NCBI GenBank assembly: GCA_044238605.1
Contig: JBIICY010000005.1
Span: forward strand, 1-64,000
Source of the DNA: UBA10438 sp044238605
Lineage (GTDB): Bacteria > Bacteroidota > Ignavibacteria > Kapaibacteriales > Kapaibacteriaceae
Direction: 5' to 3'
DNA: 64,000 nt
Shown: positions 36,225-44,153 of the stretch, piece after piece
Numbering within the stretch: the first letter of the stretch is position 1
Layout: every line of letters starts with the position of its first letter
Notes under the pieces: model-generated
Database searches by the model: none
What the model was told of the DNA's origin: nothing
The model's input: the letters and a program-made list of their open reading frames with translations, nothing else
Made by a program: the position numbers and the translations under genes

Positions 36225-38243
36225 TCAGAATAACTTTGGGAGAGCGTAGGACACGCGCAGACCGAGACCGAGACCACCTAGGTTGACTTCATCTAATCGA
36301 TATGCAGACCAGAATTGCTCATTGTCTGTTTGCAAGTACTTCTCTTCCCTGCCATCCGAGTACTTTATAGCGATATCATCTACACCTGTAAGTTGCTGCC
36401 GATACGAAACAACCGCTGCAAGCAAAACGTCTGGTGTTAACTGATACTCGAGGCCTGTGTTTAGTCCGATGCAATAATTGCTACCAACAGCAACGTTGGC
36501 AGTTAGATCACTAGCGCTGTACGCAGCACTGAACGAAACAGTAGATAACCCGACATCTAACCCTGCGATAGCAGCCATTCGTCCAAAGTCTAGCTTCTTT
36601 GTCACGTTGAGATTGACGTCTACCACATATGGTGGCGAAATAGTCCAGTTGTTAGTTGTTGAGATTGCAGTTGGTGCGTTAACCCAAGAGAAACCAACGT
36701 TTATGCCTGCATATAGTTGCGGGATTTTTGTCAGCGGCGCTAGATTATAGTGTGCATTAATAAGAAGTCCGAATGCGCTGTTTGCATCTGTGCCCCATGG
36801 ATCGTTCCCAAAGATCGCAGGAATTTCGCGCGCTACTGTAACCGTGCGATAATATGGTTGTAGACTCAACACAATGCCCTGTTCGTGCGCAACTGCAATC
36901 ATCCCTTGATCAAAGGATCCAATCTTCGGGTATATCGTGCTGTAGTTGTTGTAGTCAGCTTTGTTGTCACCTATACTATTGGCACGTCCAAAACCGATAT
37001 ACTCGGAGTAGGGCTTTCCTTTACTGTCTAACCGCGTTTCATAGACTTTAAAGCCCATGTCGGTGTATACACCCTCCCTATTGCCGGCATCAATACCGTT
37101 GTCGTAGTTCTGAACCATCGCCCGGACCTTGAAAGCGTCAAGACCTGATAGATAATCAAACGCTTTGGTGATGAGGTTGTTAGATGCTGTCTCATTTGCT
37201 GGCTTCTTAGGCGCCGCTTGTGCATCCTTGTTTCCAAAGTTTGAGACAGAGTTGTTTAATGCAGATAAGGAGCCTTCTAAGTCTGCATCGTTAGCTTGAA
37301 TAGACTTCCGACCAATAACAGAAAGTCCTAATTGTTTGGGATCGGGATATCTACCTTCTATCCAGTTAGATACAGTATCTGCGTTGCAGGCAACCACCAC
37401 CACTGTACCATAAAACGTTAGGTCTTTTGCTGATTTCTTCGTTGAGTCTAGTGATACTACAACTAAGTGCGTGCCATTGATTAACGTCATCATTTGCGCG
37501 CCTGTAACACCGCTGATGTTCTCATTGGCTTTAGCAGAAACATCTTTGCGTTGTTTTTGACGAGCAATACGTGCCTCTAGAGAGTCTGTATTGCTAGTTG
37601 TCTGTATAACCTCACTAAGCAACCTTGAGTTACGAATCGCATCAATTAGCATCGAGTCATTGTTTATCAGGCTTGCATTCGCGTTGATTGCCCCTGCTAA
37701 TCCTTTCAAGCTTTCTTGGGTTGCGTTGTTGACATCATAGCGTGACTCAGCCACAGAGTTAGCTGCCGCGAACATATAGGCATCTTGGTAGGATGCTGTG
37801 CTGTTACCAGTCACAGCAATCAATGTTATACTGCGTCTATCAAACTTGCCGGATTCCAGTTTTGATTGTTGTGCTGAAAGGGAGTCAGTACTTTGTCTCT
37901 TATTGTTCTCGTCTACTGACCCGCCGTAGGTTTGAAAATCGTTTGTCGAGACACGGTCTGGTGTTTCGCTTGGTTTAGTCAATTGGATTGTGGTCATCAC
38001 GACAGCTCCGGCCACAGCTCCTATCCCGGTTCCAACCACGGGAATTATAGTTCCAACTGCCGCACCTAAGCCTGCTCCACCAACTGCAGTGGCAAGGAGG
38101 CCGCCCGCTGTATTATCATTAATTGTGTGCTCTGAGGGCGCAGCAGGAACGTGTCTGTTTGAGAGTGGGCCAGACTGTACGTTCTGGGTTAAACTCAACA
38201 GTAGTACTATAATCAGCCCCGTAGCAGTAGCCTGTTTCTTCAT
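36225..38243 (-). CDS. Glycine-zipper protein with C-terminal outer-membrane barrel, first gene of the envelope operon
   Basis: Not a recognised family. 672 residues: signal peptide (LSLTQNVQSG); a glycine-zipper membrane segment at about residues 45-90 (LLATAVGGAGLGAAVGTIIP, VVGTGIGAVAGAVVMTT); a long soluble middle part including NREGVYTDMGFKVYETRLDS, which reads like the GVxxGDxFxVY domain of CsgG/FlgT-type proteins; then strands typical of an outer-membrane barrel (LYAGINVGFSWVN, LGGLGLGLRVSYALPKLF) ending in Phe. It would span the outer membrane with a large periplasmic or surface part. It heads an operon with two lipoproteins and two exported proteins and is divergent from an XRE regulator. 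Confidence 0.75.
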   Translation of the reverse strand: MKKQATATGLIIVLLLSLTQNVQSGPLSNRHVPAAPSEHTINDNTAGGLLATAVGGAGLGAAVGTIIPVVGTGIGAVAGAVVMTTIQLTKPSETPDRVSTNDFQTYGGSVDENNKRQSTDSLSAQQSKLESGKFDRRSITLIAVTGNSTASYQDAYMFAAANSVAESRYDVNNATQESLKGLAGAINANASLINNDSMLIDAIRNSRLLSEVIQTTSNTDSLEARIARQKQRKDVSAKANENISGVTGAQMMTLINGTHLVVVSLDSTKKSAKDLTFYGTVVVVACNADTVSNWIEGRYPDPKQLGLSVIGRKSIQANDADLEGSLSALNNSVSNFGNKDAQAAPKKPANETASNNLITKAFDYLSGLDAFKVRAMVQNYDNGIDAGNREGVYTDMGFKVYETRLDSKGKPYSEYIGFGRANSIGDNKADYNNYSTIYPKIGSFDQGMIAVAHEQGIVLSLQPYYRTVTVAREIPAIFGNDPWGTDANSAFGLLINAHYNLAPLTKIPQLYAGINVGFSWVNAPTAISTTNNWTISPPYVVDVNLNVTKKLDFGRMAAIAGLDVGLSTVSFSAAYSASDLTANVAVGSNYCIGLNTGLEYQLTPDVLLAAVVSYRQQLTGVDDIAIKYSDGREEKYLQTDNEQFWSAYRLDEVNLGGLGLGLRVSYALPKLF

Positions 38244-38311
38244 GATGGTTCCCCTTTTAGATAGCCAACAGTGGCTTACGTCGTGAATGTGCCAGTTGTC
38301 CCAATTATAAC

Positions 38312-38327
38312 TACGGCATTAGCCGTA
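38312..38327. promoter_or_regulatory. Candidate operator in the divergent promoter region
   Basis: TACGGC and GCCGTA form a perfect inverted repeat with a 4-base spacer (ATTA), 64 bp from the XRE gene start and 68 bp from the envelope operon start. A dyad of this size suits an XRE dimer. The repeat is seen; its use as an operator is inferred. Confidence 0.45.
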
Positions 38328-38391
38328 AAAAATGTGATTTAAATGGTACAAACGGCCCTAACATTGCCACACCTTCGGTATAGCTTGGTCT

Positions 38392-38670
38392 ATGCCTCGC
38401 CCCTTACGAGAACTAGAGCTGCCGTATGGTGTCCCCAAGACACCGACAGAGGCTTTTGCGAAGGTTGTGCGCGAGAGACGTCTTGAATTGGGCTTAACCC
38501 AGAGCGACCTAGAGGATGAAACTGCCCTTGACCGGTCGTATATCTCTAAGTTGGAATTGGCTAAGAGGGTGCCTGACCTGTTGGCAATCTTCCATATCGC
38601 AAAGAAGCTCCAACTGGAGCCTCATGAGCTGATACTGCGTGTTCAGCTAGCCATGAAGCAGCATGTGTAA
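38392..38670 (+). CDS. XRE family HTH transcriptional regulator
   Basis: Small DNA-binding protein of 92 residues with a Cro/CI-type helix-turn-helix at about residues 22-77: FAKVVRERRLELGLTQSDLE, ETALDRSYISKLELAKRVPD, LAIFHIAKKLQLEPHELI. There is no extra sensor domain. It is divergent from the envelope operon, with a 148-bp gap holding a 16-bp dyad, so it probably controls that operon and itself. It could instead be a phage- or plasmid-type repressor, but no such genes are near. Confidence 0.88.
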   Translation: MPRPLRELELPYGVPKTPTEAFAKVVRERRLELGLTQSDLEDETALDRSYISKLELAKRVPDLLAIFHIAKKLQLEPHELILRVQLAMKQHV

Positions 38671-38695
38671 GGGGCATATGGCCCGTACGGCAACT

Positions 38696-39205
38696 TCACA
38701 GATCGTACTTGTCCTGTAATACCCGCAGGTGATGCGCAGTATGCGCTGCAATGATCCAGATGATGGCACGAACGCTGATAGGCGCACTATTTGATGTTCC
38801 AATGCGGTTGAGTTGGTCGTTGGTGAAGTTTTCGAACAACACAACGTTGGCCATGCGGCAGGCAAGGAATTCATCAACGAGGTCTTCGATACTGCGTCCA
38901 TCGAAGTCTCCATTGCTTACATAAGCATTCTCGTCAAATCCTGGCAGTGGCTGCTGCTCGCCCCTTGCAATACACATGGCGCGATACCCAAAGATCCGCT
39001 CGCAGTCCGTGATGTGCCCAACAAGCTCCTTAACACTCCACTTGCCCTCGGCATACCGGTATAGTGCGTCCTCGTCCGATAATGCCTTTGCGAGGTCTTC
39101 GAGTTCTGTGATCTGATTGAGCAGCTCTTCAAAGACGTCTTCTGTTTCAAGGACATCGAGATACTTCTGGTAGTACGACGGGTATTCGTTGGTGTTGGGC
39201 TTCAT
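38696..39205 (-). CDS. DinB family metal-dependent four-helix protein
   Basis: 169 residues of the DinB/YfiT fold, a four-helix bundle with a three-histidine metal site; members include thiol transferases and putative hydrolases. The histidines fit at WSVKELVGHITDCERIFGYR (first) and IIAAHTAHHLRVLQDKY (second and third). In bacillithiol-making organisms some DinB proteins are thiol-S-transferases; a bshB1-type gene lies 14 kb away, which makes this possible but unproven. Convergent with the XRE gene, divergent from DUF2164. Confidence 0.88.
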   Translation of the reverse strand: MKPNTNEYPSYYQKYLDVLETEDVFEELLNQITELEDLAKALSDEDALYRYAEGKWSVKELVGHITDCERIFGYRAMCIARGEQQPLPGFDENAYVSNGDFDGRSIEDLVDEFLACRMANVVLFENFTNDQLNRIGTSNSAPISVRAIIWIIAAHTAHHLRVLQDKYDL

Positions 39206-39251
39206 GACGTCAAATCTACGGCAGAGATTTCCGATTCATTAGCTTTGGCCC

Positions 39252-39491
39252 ATGCTAGAATTCACCCCCGAAGAGCGTACCGCTCTAAACACAAGAGTGC
39301 AGGAGTATCTCAGCACCGAGCTTGGTGTTGAGCTAGGTAGGTTTGATGTAGAGTTCCTCGTGGACTTCTTTACGAAGGAGATCGGAGCGTTTTACTATAA
39401 CCGCGGACTCTACGACGCTCAGGCCGCGCTAGAAAAACGCCTTGATGATGTGCGCGAATCGATTTTGTCTCTTGAGAAACCAACAGCATGA
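39252..39491 (+). CDS. DUF2164 family protein
   Basis: Small cytoplasmic protein of 79 residues with the DUF2164 pattern: EYLSTELGVELGRFDVEFLV, DFFTKEIGAFYYNRGLYDAQ. Function unknown in all species. Its stop overlaps the start of the next gene by ATGA, so the two are coupled, although the partner is a secreted beta-helix protein and no logic is obvious. Confidence 0.85.
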   Translation: MLEFTPEERTALNTRVQEYLSTELGVELGRFDVEFLVDFFTKEIGAFYYNRGLYDAQAALEKRLDDVRESILSLEKPTA

Positions 39492-40891
39492 TCTATTCTC
39501 AGCTTCTCGTAGTTGTAGTGTTGATTACTTCACTGACTACATCGAATGCCGAAACGTGGTACGTTGGCCCAACACGCGAGTACAAGGTGCCAAGTGCCGT
39601 TGCCACGCTGGTTAAGGATGGAGACGTTGTCTCGATCGACCCCGGCGAGTACGCAGGCGATGTGGCTGTGTGGCGCGCGCATAAGCTTACACTTCGTAAC
39701 AACTCTAACTCTCTGCGGCCCGATGTAATCCTGCGGGCCGATGGTAAGGCAGCCGAGCAAAAGGCGATCTGGGTGATCAAGGGCGATAGCTGCGTTGTGT
39801 ATGGTATAGACTTTCGTGACTGCGCAGTACCCGATAGGAATGGGGCTGGCATTCGCGTAGAAGGAACATCGATTATCGTTTCCAATTGTGCGTTCCGCAA
39901 GAATCAAGACGGTATTCTTGCAGGTAACAATCTGAACAGCACAATTCGTGTTGAGCACTGCGAGTTCGAAGAGAGCGGAGCAGGAGATGGACTTTCCCAT
40001 GCGATCTATATCAACCATGTGAAAGAGTTCATCTTCATGTTTAACTACTCACACAACACTAAGGTTGGACACGAGTGCAAGTCTCGCGCGCATGCCAACT
40101 ATATCGCCTATAACCGTCTTTCAAATGAAGACGGTACGGGATCCCGAAATCTCGACCTGCCAAACGGCGGCTCGTCTATTGTGATCGGGAATGTATTTCA
40201 CAAAGGAGCGAACGCTGAGAACGGAAACTTTATCGGTTACGGACTCGAGGGCATGAGCGATACGGTGGACAACCGCCTGTATTTGTCACACAATACATTC
40301 GTGAGCGATCGCAGCGCCTCTACGCTCGTGCGAATGGATACGAACACAAAGAACTATTCGCTCGTAAACAACATCATTGCAGGCAACATTGTACTTCTCG
40401 TTGGCGGTCCTTCATCGCTCCGTGATGCAGGTAACTTCAAAGGTTCCGTTGCAGCGGCTAAGTTTCGTAATCCTGCAGTCTACGACTATGCACTCCTGAG
40501 CGATTCGCCAGCTCGCGGCATGGCAGCGAATCCATACTTTGCGATTTACGTTGTTGGGGGCGTTGCACAGGAACGTCCACTCAACGCATTGCTCGTCTAC
40601 GTTCATCCATGCGAAGAACGCCTCCGCCTCGGCACAAACGATGCCGGCGCATACGAATACGATAAAACAACCAGCGTGGATGAACATAGCGGCACGATAC
40701 ATCGTGCCGGGGACGGTAACGGCGGCGCGATACATCGTGCCGGGGACGGCGCCAGCGTGTTGTATTCATCAACCGGTAGCGCGGTGATGCTCGTAGATGA
40801 TCCTGCAACCATGGACGTGTCGGGGTTGAGTGCGGGCGTCTACTTTCTTGTGAGCAACACGTCCGTGCGAAGGATTATCGTACAGAACTGA
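39488..40891 (+). CDS. Secreted parallel beta-helix protein with REP-derived insert and T9SS-like tail
   Basis: Exported protein of 467 residues. A signal peptide ends near TTSNAE, then a cap (TWYVGPTREYKVPSAVATLV) and pectate-lyase-like solenoid coils (NSTIRVEHCEFEESGAGDG, NHVKEFIFMFNYSHN). Near the C-terminus two copies of an 11-residue repeat (GTIHRAGDGNG, GAIHRAGDGAS) are encoded by two REP-like palindromes. A short sorting-type tail follows (MDVSGLSAGVYFLVSNTSVR). The glycan-like ligand or substrate is unknown. It is ATGA-coupled to the DUF2164 gene upstream and convergent with the porin gene. Confidence 0.84.
   Translation: MIYSQLLVVVVLITSLTTSNAETWYVGPTREYKVPSAVATLVKDGDVVSIDPGEYAGDVAVWRAHKLTLRNNSNSLRPDVILRADGKAAEQKAIWVIKGDSCVVYGIDFRDCAVPDRNGAGIRVEGTSIIVSNCAFRKNQDGILAGNNLNSTIRVEHCEFEESGAGDGLSHAIYINHVKEFIFMFNYSHNTKVGHECKSRAHANYIAYNRLSNEDGTGSRNLDLPNGGSSIVIGNVFHKGANAENGNFIGYGLEGMSDTVDNRLYLSHNTFVSDRSASTLVRMDTNTKNYSLVNNIIAGNIVLLVGGPSSLRDAGNFKGSVAAAKFRNPAVYDYALLSDSPARGMAANPYFAIYVVGGVAQERPLNALLVYVHPCEERLRLGTNDAGAYEYDKTTSVDEHSGTIHRAGDGNGGAIHRAGDGASVLYSSTGSAVMLVDDPATMDVSGLSAGVYFLVSNTSVRRIIVQN
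40691..40749. repeat. Two REP-like palindromes in tandem inside a coding sequence
   Basis: Copy 1 at 40691-40716 contains GGCACGAT-AC-ATCGTGCC, a perfect dyad, followed by GGGGACGG. Copy 2 at 40724-40749 differs by one base in the left arm (GGCGCGAT). The period is 33 bp, which keeps the beta-helix frame open and adds two 11-residue repeats. Confidence 0.8.
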
Positions 40892-40897
40892 ACAACG

Positions 40898-42247
40898 TTA
40901 CCAGACAACCTGGTACTGCATTACGAATTGGGTTTTGCGAGCCCCCTGCACAAGCTCGCCATAGGAAGAGCCTGCTGTTGAGATGCCATACGTAGGACGG
41001 TTTTGAATGTCGAGTGTAAGCCTGCTTTTTATACCATCAAGTAGCAGTGAGCACCCAACGTTGTAGATGTCTGTTAGGCGTCCGTCTAACCTGTCGTACC
41101 ACGACATCGTAGCAGCGGCATACGGCATAAGTCCAGCGCTACCAAGAGCCTTGGGGAAGTACACACCGAGATGTGAGTATACAACCTGACCCGTACCAAA
41201 CATCGGAAAGGCATTGCCGTATGATGGACCGAATCCAGTAAGGGGCTTTATCTGTGTGCTGTCGAGTCCGGTCTGATTTGCTGTACCCGGATTCATCACG
41301 CCGTTGTATCGTAGGTAGTTGCGACCGTAGTTGTTGTTGAACAACCCTACATATGCCGAAATCGACGTGCCATTACGTGCAATTGGTGCATCGTACATTG
41401 ACTCAACGGCCATCAGAAGCAAGTCTTCGTAGAGCGTGTCTGCCCCAAGCGTGCGCCACATGGCGCGAGGCTGATGCATAAAACCTGCTGCCACATTGAA
41501 GATGTTTTTCTGTCCGTAATACGTCCCAGCCATATTCGATACTTGATGGGGCTCGTGATCTGCGAATTGGTATATCACATAGGCCTGACGCTGAAGACTG
41601 TGCCCCACTTGTGCAAACGTGGCTGATGAACCAAGGGGCTGCAGAGGCGCACCGTTTGTCGTTACAGGAAATGGATCGGACAGCGCAACGCGGTAGTCAA
41701 TTGGTCCAATCTGTCCACGTGCAGTAAGGCTAAGCTTGCGTCCGAAGTTATCGATCTGCTCTACCGTTGCCTGACCAAACACCGGGATGTCTGCCGTGGG
41801 CATCGCAATAACCGCTGGCTGCGAAAACCTACTAAGACCATTAACAAACGCTAGACCTGCACCAAGCTTTAGCTCGTTGTTATCGAACACCCTGTATTCA
41901 CCAAACACATCGTGAAAGAACGCCTGGATCTTTCTGTTGTTGTTCGGGCCAAAGTTGGTATTCATGTTGTTGAAGCCGTAATGCAGAAACAGCGTAGTAC
42001 GCTCGTTTACAGCACAAAACGCTTGCACGCGGGCCCGTCGAATGCCTATGTCGAATGTGTTATCTACACTTGCCCCCTGCTGAAGCGTGTTAGGATTGCT
42101 CTCATTGTAGCGAGCCCAAAACTGGCCGACTATCTGGAGCTTTACCGATCCTGCACTGTCCAAAGGGTTTGCAACTAGGTGTGCAGACAACGTCAAAAGC
42201 ACGAGGAAACACCCGAGTATGTAACGATATGGCGCGTTGCGAGTCAT
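40898..42247 (-). CDS. OprO/OprP-type anion porin
   Basis: Outer-membrane channel of 449 residues from the ATG at 42247 (MTRNAPYRY), with a signal peptide ending SAHLVANP. The beginning SVKLQIVGQFWARYNE, then FDIGIRRARVQAFCAVNERT, LFLHYGFNNMN and ELKLGAGLAFVNGLSRF, follow the phosphate-selective porin O/P pattern, and the chain ends KTQFVMQYQVVW, an aromatic barrel terminus. In this setting it may admit thiosulfate or other oxyanions, but that is inference. Its start codon lies 7 bp from the start of the divergent rhodanese gene, so its promoter must lie inside that gene. Confidence 0.85.
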   Translation of the reverse strand: MTRNAPYRYILGCFLVLLTLSAHLVANPLDSAGSVKLQIVGQFWARYNESNPNTLQQGASVDNTFDIGIRRARVQAFCAVNERTTLFLHYGFNNMNTNFGPNNNRKIQAFFHDVFGEYRVFDNNELKLGAGLAFVNGLSRFSQPAVIAMPTADIPVFGQATVEQIDNFGRKLSLTARGQIGPIDYRVALSDPFPVTTNGAPLQPLGSSATFAQVGHSLQRQAYVIYQFADHEPHQVSNMAGTYYGQKNIFNVAAGFMHQPRAMWRTLGADTLYEDLLLMAVESMYDAPIARNGTSISAYVGLFNNNYGRNYLRYNGVMNPGTANQTGLDSTQIKPLTGFGPSYGNAFPMFGTGQVVYSHLGVYFPKALGSAGLMPYAAATMSWYDRLDGRLTDIYNVGCSLLLDGIKSRLTLDIQNRPTYGISTAGSSYGELVQGARKTQFVMQYQVVW

Positions 42248-42254
42248 TGAAGAG

Positions 42255-42659
42255 ATGAAAGTTAGCCACACAGCGGTAATTGCCGTGCTGATTGTTCAGT
42301 TCTTTCTGCCAACGCTTGCGGATGCCAGCACTTTGGAGCAAGACGTTACCACAAAGCAGGCAGATAGTATAATCCGGCATACAGCGAACATTGTGATACT
42401 CGACGTTCGGACGCCCGAAGAGTATCGGCTGGGACATCTACAGAATGCAGTCTTGATGGATTTTTACGACAGTAAGTTTCATTACAACGCCAACAAGTTG
42501 CCCAAAGAAGCCACGATACTTGTATACTGCCGCAGTGGACGCCGAAGCGCTGATGCATTAGAAATTCTCAAGAATCTGCGGTATCCTCGCGTATTCAATA
42601 TGCTCGGGGGCATAGAAGCGTGGAAAAAAGAGGGGCGTCGAACAGCAAAAGGTTCATGA
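42255..42659 (+). CDS. Exported single-domain rhodanese
   Basis: Periplasmic sulfurtransferase-like protein of 134 residues. A signal peptide (VLIVQFFLPTLADAS) is followed by one rhodanese domain: VILDVRTPEEYRLGHLQNAV and the active-site loop VYCRSGRRS, in which the Cys takes the persulfide sulfur. It is ATGA-coupled to a TsdA-like cytochrome, which fits sulfane-sulfur or thiosulfate chemistry in the periplasm. The start at 42255 is preferred over the in-frame ATG at 42237, which would sit inside the porin coding sequence. Confidence 0.9.
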   Translation: MKVSHTAVIAVLIVQFFLPTLADASTLEQDVTTKQADSIIRHTANIVILDVRTPEEYRLGHLQNAVLMDFYDSKFHYNANKLPKEATILVYCRSGRRSADALEILKNLRYPRVFNMLGGIEAWKKEGRRTAKGS

Positions 42660-43672
42660 AGAGATCCCTACTGATCTCTATCGTGGTTACATCCATCGCC
42701 GTTGGGTGCAATGGGAGCAGCGAACAGAAAGCAGCGAGCAGCGAACAGCGAGCAGAAAGCAGCGAGCAGCGAGCAGCGAACAGCGAGGAGTTGTTTGTGC
42801 CGCCGGATACTTCTACGATTCCGAAGAATGCTGCCGGAGATCTTATCCGTTACGGACGCGAGCTACTCGTGAACTTCCCATACTACCTGGGCCCTAAAGG
42901 TAAGGTTGGGAAGTACGGCGGTAACGGTCTTGGCTGTCAGAACTGTCACCTCGAAGCGGGAACGCGTCCGTATGGGCTCAACTACTTTTCTGCCCATGCA
43001 CGCTATCCGCAGTATCGTGCACGCGAAGGCAAAGTGCTAACTCTCGCAGACCGCGTCAACAACTGCGTGGAGCGTCCATTGAATGGCAAGCCCCTTCCCT
43101 TGGACTCCAAAGAAATGGTGGCTATCGTAACGTACATGCAGTGGCTTGGCAAAGGAGTACCTGTAGGAGGAAACGTACCAGGCGACAAACTCAAGGGTGT
43201 GAATTTCCCAGATCGCGCAGCAGACCCAGCAAAGGGACAAGTAGTTTATGAGCAACACTGTATGCGCTGTCACGGAGACGAAGGCCAGGGTGTTTTGAAG
43301 CCCGATGGTAACGCTTATGTATACCCTCCCCTCTGGGGTATGCAATCATACCAACCAGGTTCTTCGATGCACCGCGTAATCAAGGCCGCTCAGTTCATCA
43401 AATACAACATGCCGCAAGATCTTGCCCGCTGGGACAAGCCAGTGCTCACCGACGAAGAGGCCTTTGACGTTGCTGCTTACATAAATGACGACAAGCTCCA
43501 CGATCGCCCCAAGCCATATCTGGTTAATGAGTATCCAGATAGGTCTGAAAAACCAGTCGATTACTTTTACCCGCCATACGCAGACGTGTTCACCCAAGAA
43601 CAGCACAAGTATGGTCCGTTCAAACCCATCATTGAATGGCGAAAAAAGAATGGGCAGACGACGGGATACTAG
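42656..43672 (+). CDS. tsdA: TsdA-like dihaem cytochrome c lipoprotein (thiosulfate dehydrogenase/tetrathionate reductase type)
   Basis: Predicted periplasmic lipoprotein of 338 residues that joins two thiosulfates to tetrathionate or the reverse, passing electrons to or from the respiratory chain. The lipobox is AVGC (Cys18). Residues 19-45 are a low-complexity linker, SSEQRA-type heptads encoded by heptamer DNA repeats. The first haem site is CQNCH at 94-98, in GRELL...YLGPKGKV...CQNCHLEAGTRPYG, as in TsdA. RVNNC supplies Cys137, matching the unusual Cys axial ligand of TsdA haem 1. The second haem is CMRCH at 202-206. The start overlaps the rhodanese stop (ATGA). Family fit is strong; the direction of catalysis is unknown. 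Confidence 0.88.
   Translation: MKRSLLISIVVTSIAVGCNGSSEQKAASSEQRAESSEQRAANSEELFVPPDTSTIPKNAAGDLIRYGRELLVNFPYYLGPKGKVGKYGGNGLGCQNCHLEAGTRPYGLNYFSAHARYPQYRAREGKVLTLADRVNNCVERPLNGKPLPLDSKEMVAIVTYMQWLGKGVPVGGNVPGDKLKGVNFPDRAADPAKGQVVYEQHCMRCHGDEGQGVLKPDGNAYVYPPLWGMQSYQPGSSMHRVIKAAQFIKYNMPQDLARWDKPVLTDEEAFDVAAYINDDKLHDRPKPYLVNEYPDRSEKPVDYFYPPYADVFTQEQHKYGPFKPIIEWRKKNGQTTGY
42716..42785. repeat. Heptanucleotide tandem array (AGCAGCG type, ten units) inside tsdA
   Basis: Ten units of AGCAGCG with AACAGAA, AACAGCG and AGCAGAA variants. Read in the tsdA frame, three heptamers make one 7-residue repeat: SSEQKAA, SSEQRAE, SSEQRAA. Confidence 0.93.
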
Positions 43673-43674
43673 GG

Positions 43675-43709
43675 AGCAGCGAGCAGAGAGCAGAGAGCAG
43701 CGAGCAGAG
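43675..43709. repeat. Heptanucleotide tandem array (AGCAGCG/AGCAGAG, five units)
   Basis: Units AGCAGCG, AGCAGAG, AGCAGAG, AGCAGCG, AGCAGAG. It starts two bases after the tsdA stop codon and ends 13 bp before the S23 stop, in the same orientation as the array inside tsdA. Confidence 0.9.
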
Positions 43710-43722
43710 AGAGAATTGTCGA

Positions 43723-44082
43723 TTAACGTAGTTGTTTTTTGAGCGTCTTACGAGAAGCCACCAGCATTGCCGTAACCTCGTTAAGAAGAGCCTGAACAAG
43801 AGCCCAGCGTTCTTTGTGAAGAAGATTGCTCTCTTCTAGAACATCTATCCAGTATTGGCTTTCTCTGCACTCCTTGAGAGCAACACCGAACTTGTGATGC
43901 ATGTCGGCACTACTTTCACTGTCGGTTGCCTCTGCAATCAGCGCACCTGGCGCTGTGATGCTTCTTAAAACCTGCCTGCCGATATCATACTCATGCAGAT
44001 CATTGCGCACAAAACGCGCAAAATGAATACCTTCAACGGCTAGCCTCTTTGCCTTTGCGAAAACCAATGATTTGTTGCTCAC
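43723..44082 (-). CDS. Four-helix-bundle protein (S23/23S rRNA intervening-sequence family)
   Basis: Predicted cytoplasmic four-helix bundle of 119 residues, the usual length of the S23 family (first seen encoded in 23S rRNA intervening sequences; related to the Avd accessory proteins of diversity-generating retroelements). Visible motifs are SLVFAKAKRLAVEGIHFAR, LRSITAPGALIAEATDSESS and FGVALKECRESQYWIDVLEE, the last being the family signature. The GTG at 44082 is chosen because AAGG lies upstream and it gives the family length; the frame extends to 44133. Not inside an rRNA. Heptamer arrays flank it in opposite orientations. The function of stand-alone members is unknown. Confidence 0.88.
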   Translation of the reverse strand: MSNKSLVFAKAKRLAVEGIHFARFVRNDLHEYDIGRQVLRSITAPGALIAEATDSESSADMHHKFGVALKECRESQYWIDVLEESNLLHKERWALVQALLNEVTAMLVASRKTLKKQLR

Positions 44083-44153
44083 GTTGAACCTTGAGATAAT
44101 TACTTTATTCAACGTTCTACTAGGAACTCCCAACGTGACACAACCTGCACACC

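Noticed and set aside
43723..44082. rRNA intervening sequence or diversity-generating retroelement
   Set aside because: No rRNA, reverse transcriptase or variable repeat is next to the S23 gene; only the protein family is shared.
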